Shown here: in pieces, positions 61,026 to 64,000 of the stretch
Position numbering within the stretch: position 1 is the stretch's first letter
Layout of the letters: each line of letters begins with the position of its first letter
Source: Promethearchaeota archaeon
Lineage (GTDB): Archaea; Asgardarchaeota; Lokiarchaeia; Sigyniarchaeales; SOKP01
Length of the DNA: 64,000 bases
Reading direction: 5' to 3'
Assembly (NCBI GenBank): GCA_030606485.1
Contig: JAUWGH010000003.1
Coordinates: forward strand, 1-64,000
Position numbers and translations under genes: made by a program
The notes under the pieces: model-generated
Seen by the model: only the letters and a program-made list of their open reading frames with translations
Database searches by the model: none
Told to the model about the DNA's origin: nothing

Positions 61026-62510
61026 TTATTCTATTTCCTCTTCATTAGAATTTTCCTTTATTTGTTCTTTTTCTAAAGAGTCTTTTTCTTTATCTCTTGT
61101 TTCTATTTCTGCTTCTCCCTCTTTTTGAGAGGTCATCTCCTCCTCTTTGTCTTTTTTAAGTTCAGTTTCTATTAGTCTGATTCCTTTAATTTCCAATTTT
61201 TTCATTTGTAAAAAATCCTGAAATTCTTTATCTCCGATCTTATTTGTATCAAGCGCTTCATTATTCTTTAGATATTCTTTAAAATCAGTTATAATTGTAA
61301 TTACCTCTTCTTGGTTATAATGCTTTCTCATTATGAGCCCTTTCCTTTCTAAAACATATTCAGAATACCATAGATAGAAGAAAACGGTAATAATTAACAT
61401 TAGAAAATTACTTATTAAATTAATTTGATTACGATCAGTAAAAAATCCCGGGAGAGAACCAGCTCCGGTAATCATTATAATTTGCCCTTCGATGTATAAA
61501 AAAGTAAAAGCGAAAAGGAAGAAAGGCATATTATTAGCATTAAATATTCGAGAACTATACGCTTTATCACCCAATCCTCTTAGAACTAAAATAGCTGTAG
61601 CAACCATTAATAAAACATCAAGAATTGCCGTAATAATATCCGTACCTGTCGTTTGGGTTGCACCACGTAATGCATTTGTGAAACTGAATACTCTATACCA
61701 AATAATTATCCAAATGAAAATATAGAACATAGAAGAAAATACATTAGATGTTTCATTCTTTTTGCTTTTTAGATAAAGACTAATTAAACGCCATGATGTT
61801 ATACCAATTATAATAAAGACGACAGCATTCCAACCAATATACAAATAGAGATTATCAAGAGGACCTCCTTCAATTTCTGGCGCAAAATATGACCAAAATC
61901 CATATAAAGTACCAATTTGCATTAAAATAGGTACAACAAGTCCTAAAATTAAAAAAGTTATTGTGATATATTCTTTTGTTTCAGATAATTCAGATTTTGG
62001 AAGAACTTTATTATTTATCTTAACAGATAAATCTTCAAATCCTCCTTTGAGAAAAAATATTTGAATAAGATTCCATCCAAAATAAATTATTATGAAAATA
62101 GTTGGTAGAATTAAATCCCAACCCAAGAATTGTATGGTTAATTGGGTAGAATGACCTAATAAAAAGTATACTAATATAATAACAAAACTTATTCCAAATG
62201 CGATTAAGAAACCAATGATTTTATTCCTATCAATTATTTTATCTGTAGAAAATAAAAATTCATTCAATTTGGGTATTAATCCAAAAAACATTAAAAATAT
62301 AAAAGTTAATGAAATTGTTGTTGCTAAAAATAAAATTAAATCCCCCAAATCTGGAATTAAGCTTATTAAAGCAATCAAAATTGCACAAATGAAAAATATT
62401 ATTGTATATAATAAATGGCTTTCATTAAAGATTCTATAAAAATATTTATCTAATAGTTCTTGAATTTTAATAATAGATTTACTTTTAGGTTTTGGTTTTT
62501 CTTCTTCCAA
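61026..62510 (-). CDS. Polytopic membrane protein with acidic tail
   Basis: A 494-residue protein with about ten hydrophobic segments between residues 35 and 375, and a cytoplasmic tail of about 110 residues that ends in a Glu/Lys-rich stretch. I recognise no transporter or enzyme family. It is a single-gene unit convergent with the methyltransferase gene. Confidence 0.65.
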   Translation of the reverse strand: MEEEKPKPKSKSIIKIQELLDKYFYRIFNESHLLYTIIFFICAILIALISLIPDLGDLILFLATTISLTFIFLMFFGLIPKLNEFLFSTDKIIDRNKIIGFLIAFGISFVIILVYFLLGHSTQLTIQFLGWDLILPTIFIIIYFGWNLIQIFFLKGGFEDLSVKINNKVLPKSELSETKEYITITFLILGLVVPILMQIGTLYGFWSYFAPEIEGGPLDNLYLYIGWNAVVFIIIGITSWRLISLYLKSKKNETSNVFSSMFYIFIWIIIWYRVFSFTNALRGATQTTGTDIITAILDVLLMVATAILVLRGLGDKAYSSRIFNANNMPFFLFAFTFLYIEGQIIMITGAGSLPGFFTDRNQINLISNFLMLIITVFFYLWYSEYVLERKGLIMRKHYNQEEVITIITDFKEYLKNNEALDTNKIGDKEFQDFLQMKKLEIKGIRLIETELKKDKEEEMTSQKEGEAEIETRDKEKDSLEKEQIKENSNEEEIE

Positions 62511-62618
62511 AATTAACCATCTTCTTTTTATTTATTTAAATTAATATAATAAATTCAAAATATTATATAAAAATAGTTATATAATATTAATATAAAAATC
62601 AATGAGATTTCCAAAGAA

Positions 62619-64000
62619 ATGTTCATAAAAAATAGAGATATCCTACTGAATGAGAATATTCCTCAGAAAAATCTAGAATTAAGAAGGATACTTATTGACG
62701 TTTTAGAAAGAGCTTTAGATGCAGTAAAGCCAAAAATTTTAATTGAGAGAGCCGTAATTATTGATAAAAATCAACTCAAAATTCATAATTTATCTTTAGA
62801 TTTAACACAATTTAGGAGATGTATCATAATTGGTGGCGGAAAAGCATCTGGTGCTATGGCAGCAGAGTTGGAAAATATTTTAATTTCATATGGAAAAATT
62901 CCATTTAATGGAATCATTAATATCCCCAAAGGATTAGAAATTGATGACAAAGATTTCTCTGGTAGGATAAAATTTAATTTTGCATCTCATCCCATTCCTG
63001 ATGATGATGGTATAAATGGAGTTAAAAGCATGATGGATTTGATCCGAAATACTTCCAATAATGATTTAATTTTCTGTCTAATTTCCGGTGGAGGTTCAGC
63101 ATTATTACCTTTCCCAATGAAAGGTTTAACTTTAGGAGATTTAAGAGATGTAAACTCATTATTATTAGCTTCTGGTGCAAATATTAAAGAAATTAATGCA
63201 ATAAGAAAGCATCTCTCTGCTTTTAAGGGCGGTCGCTTAGCTAAAGCTGCATTTAAAAATGGGGAACCAACAATAATTTCATTGATAATTTCAGATGTTG
63301 TAGGTGATAATTTAGATACTATTGCTTCAGGGCCCACAGTTCCAGATCAAACCACTTATGAGGAAGCAATAAATTATTTGAAAAAATATAAAATATTTGA
63401 TAAGATCCCAGAAAATGCACAAAAAATTTTAATCTCAGGATATAAGGAGGAGATTCCTGAGACTCCTAAAAAAGAAGACCCCTGTTTTTTTAAAGTTCAT
63501 AATTACATAATAGGAAGTGTAGAGAATGCTGCAAAAGCCGCAGAAAGTTATTTGAAGCAAAATAATATAGAGGTTAAATATATTCAAGAAAAAATTAAAG
63601 GAGAAGCCAGAGAATATGGTTTAGTTTTTTTAAATAAATTTAAGGAATGTATAAATAAAAAAGATACATATGGTTCTAAGAAAATAGCTTTAATAGGAAG
63701 TGGAGAATTGACAGTTACGATAAAAGGAAAAGGAATTGGCGGACGAAATCAAGAAATGCTTTTGAGCTTTCTTAATTCAATTAAAAATGAAGAAATTATT
63801 TATAATTTTTTAATCTTGGCAGTAAATCTTGATGGTATAGAAGGAAATAGCAAAGCTATGGGAGCTATTATTGATAATTATACGATAAAGAAATATAAGG
63901 ACATGAATTTAAACCCTTCAGTATTCCTAAAAAATAATAACTCAAATACATTTTTCAAAATGTTAAAGGATGAAATTATTACAGGTTATATTGGCATAAA
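62619..64000 (+). CDS. Glycerate 2-kinase (DUF4147/MOFRL), cut by the window edge
   Basis: At least 460 residues, open at the right end of the window. The frame from ATG 62619 contains IIGGGKASGAMAAELE, SHPIPDDDGINGV, LISGGGSALLPFP, RKHLSAFKGGRLAKAA, SDVVGDNLDTIASGP and, in the MOFRL part, ELTVTIKGKGIGGRNQEM and NLDGIEGNSKAMGA. These are the features of the glycerate 2-kinase family, which makes 2-phosphoglycerate for modified Entner-Doudoroff or serine pathways. The 3' end of the gene is missing only because the window stops. Confidence 0.88.
   Translation, partial: MFIKNRDILLNENIPQKNLELRRILIDVLERALDAVKPKILIERAVIIDKNQLKIHNLSLDLTQFRRCIIIGGGKASGAMAAELENILISYGKIPFNGIINIPKGLEIDDKDFSGRIKFNFASHPIPDDDGINGVKSMMDLIRNTSNNDLIFCLISGGGSALLPFPMKGLTLGDLRDVNSLLLASGANIKEINAIRKHLSAFKGGRLAKAAFKNGEPTIISLIISDVVGDNLDTIASGPTVPDQTTYEEAINYLKKYKIFDKIPENAQKILISGYKEEIPETPKKEDPCFFKVHNYIIGSVENAAKAAESYLKQNNIEVKYIQEKIKGEAREYGLVFLNKFKECINKKDTYGSKKIALIGSGELTVTIKGKGIGGRNQEMLLSFLNSIKNEEIIYNFLILAVNLDGIEGNSKAMGAIIDNYTIKKYKDMNLNPSVFLKNNNSNTFFKMLKDEIITGYIGI

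Noticed and set aside
1-64000. CRISPR arrays, rRNA genes, insertion sequences and phage genes.
   Set aside because: No regular direct repeats with spacers, rRNA-like conserved stretches, transposase motifs or phage structural genes were seen.

Overview
The window looks like an AT-rich genome fragment of an Asgard (Promethearchaeota) archaeon, most likely a Lokiarchaeia-type anaerobe. The grounds are a single-fold archaeal histone, a Hef/FANCM-type helicase, a separate GMP-synthase ATPase subunit, four eukaryote-like small GTPases (one Arf-like, one Ras/Rab-like and a tandem Rag/Gtr-like pair) with longin-like fusions, TreT sugar metabolism and two pairs of oxygen-sensitive 2-hydroxyacyl-CoA dehydratase/benzoyl-CoA reductase-type proteins. 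No rRNA, tRNA, CRISPR array or recognisable insertion sequence was seen. The lineage is an inference from gene content.

Layout. 0-6 kb: a stand-alone PEP-utiliser phosphohistidine domain with an unknown partner; then a minus-strand operon of an SCP2-like protein, two HgdB/BzdN-type subunits and a CrtC/AttH-like protein. 6-13 kb: a tandem ACT protein, then a carbohydrate ABC importer (binding protein, fused MalF-MalG permease, MalK-type ATPase, small membrane protein) divergent from a TreT-like trehalose glycosyltransferase. 13-30 kb: Hef helicase, nucleotidyltransferase pair, ICMT-like methyltransferase, corrinoid-protein/UroD fusion, a G+C-rich acetyltransferase, ThpR-like 2H phosphoesterase, wHTH-ferredoxin plus DUF169, GHMP sugar kinase plus nucleotidyltransferase, VapBC-like pair, two DUF998 membrane proteins, alpha/beta hydrolases and DUF2804. 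30-37 kb: GMP synthase subunit, HEPN/MNT pair, GH3 glycosidase, a second dehydratase-like pair and a broken DUF6485 gene. 37-41 kb: Arf-like and Rab-like GTPases, histone, flavodoxin.

41-58 kb is a signalling island. It holds three multi-PAS histidine kinases, several receiver proteins, a longin-like protein fused to a histidine-less kinase dimerisation domain, two paralogous proteins with an RHH-like DNA-binding region, a DHp-like region and a receiver but no kinase ATPase domain, and a lone kinase ATPase domain between those two. It ends in the tandem Rag-like GTPases. Inverted repeats upstream of the first RHH-like gene could be its operator. 58-64 kb: a metallophosphoesterase, an orphan DNA methyltransferase, a polytopic membrane protein and a glycerate 2-kinase cut by the window edge.

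The window also carries many gene relics: a hydrolase paralogue split by another hydrolase gene, 3'-end fragments of hef and of the ACT gene lying side by side, a truncated receiver, and a DUF6485 gene with an internal stop. Three reading frames appear to need AUA or AUU initiation.
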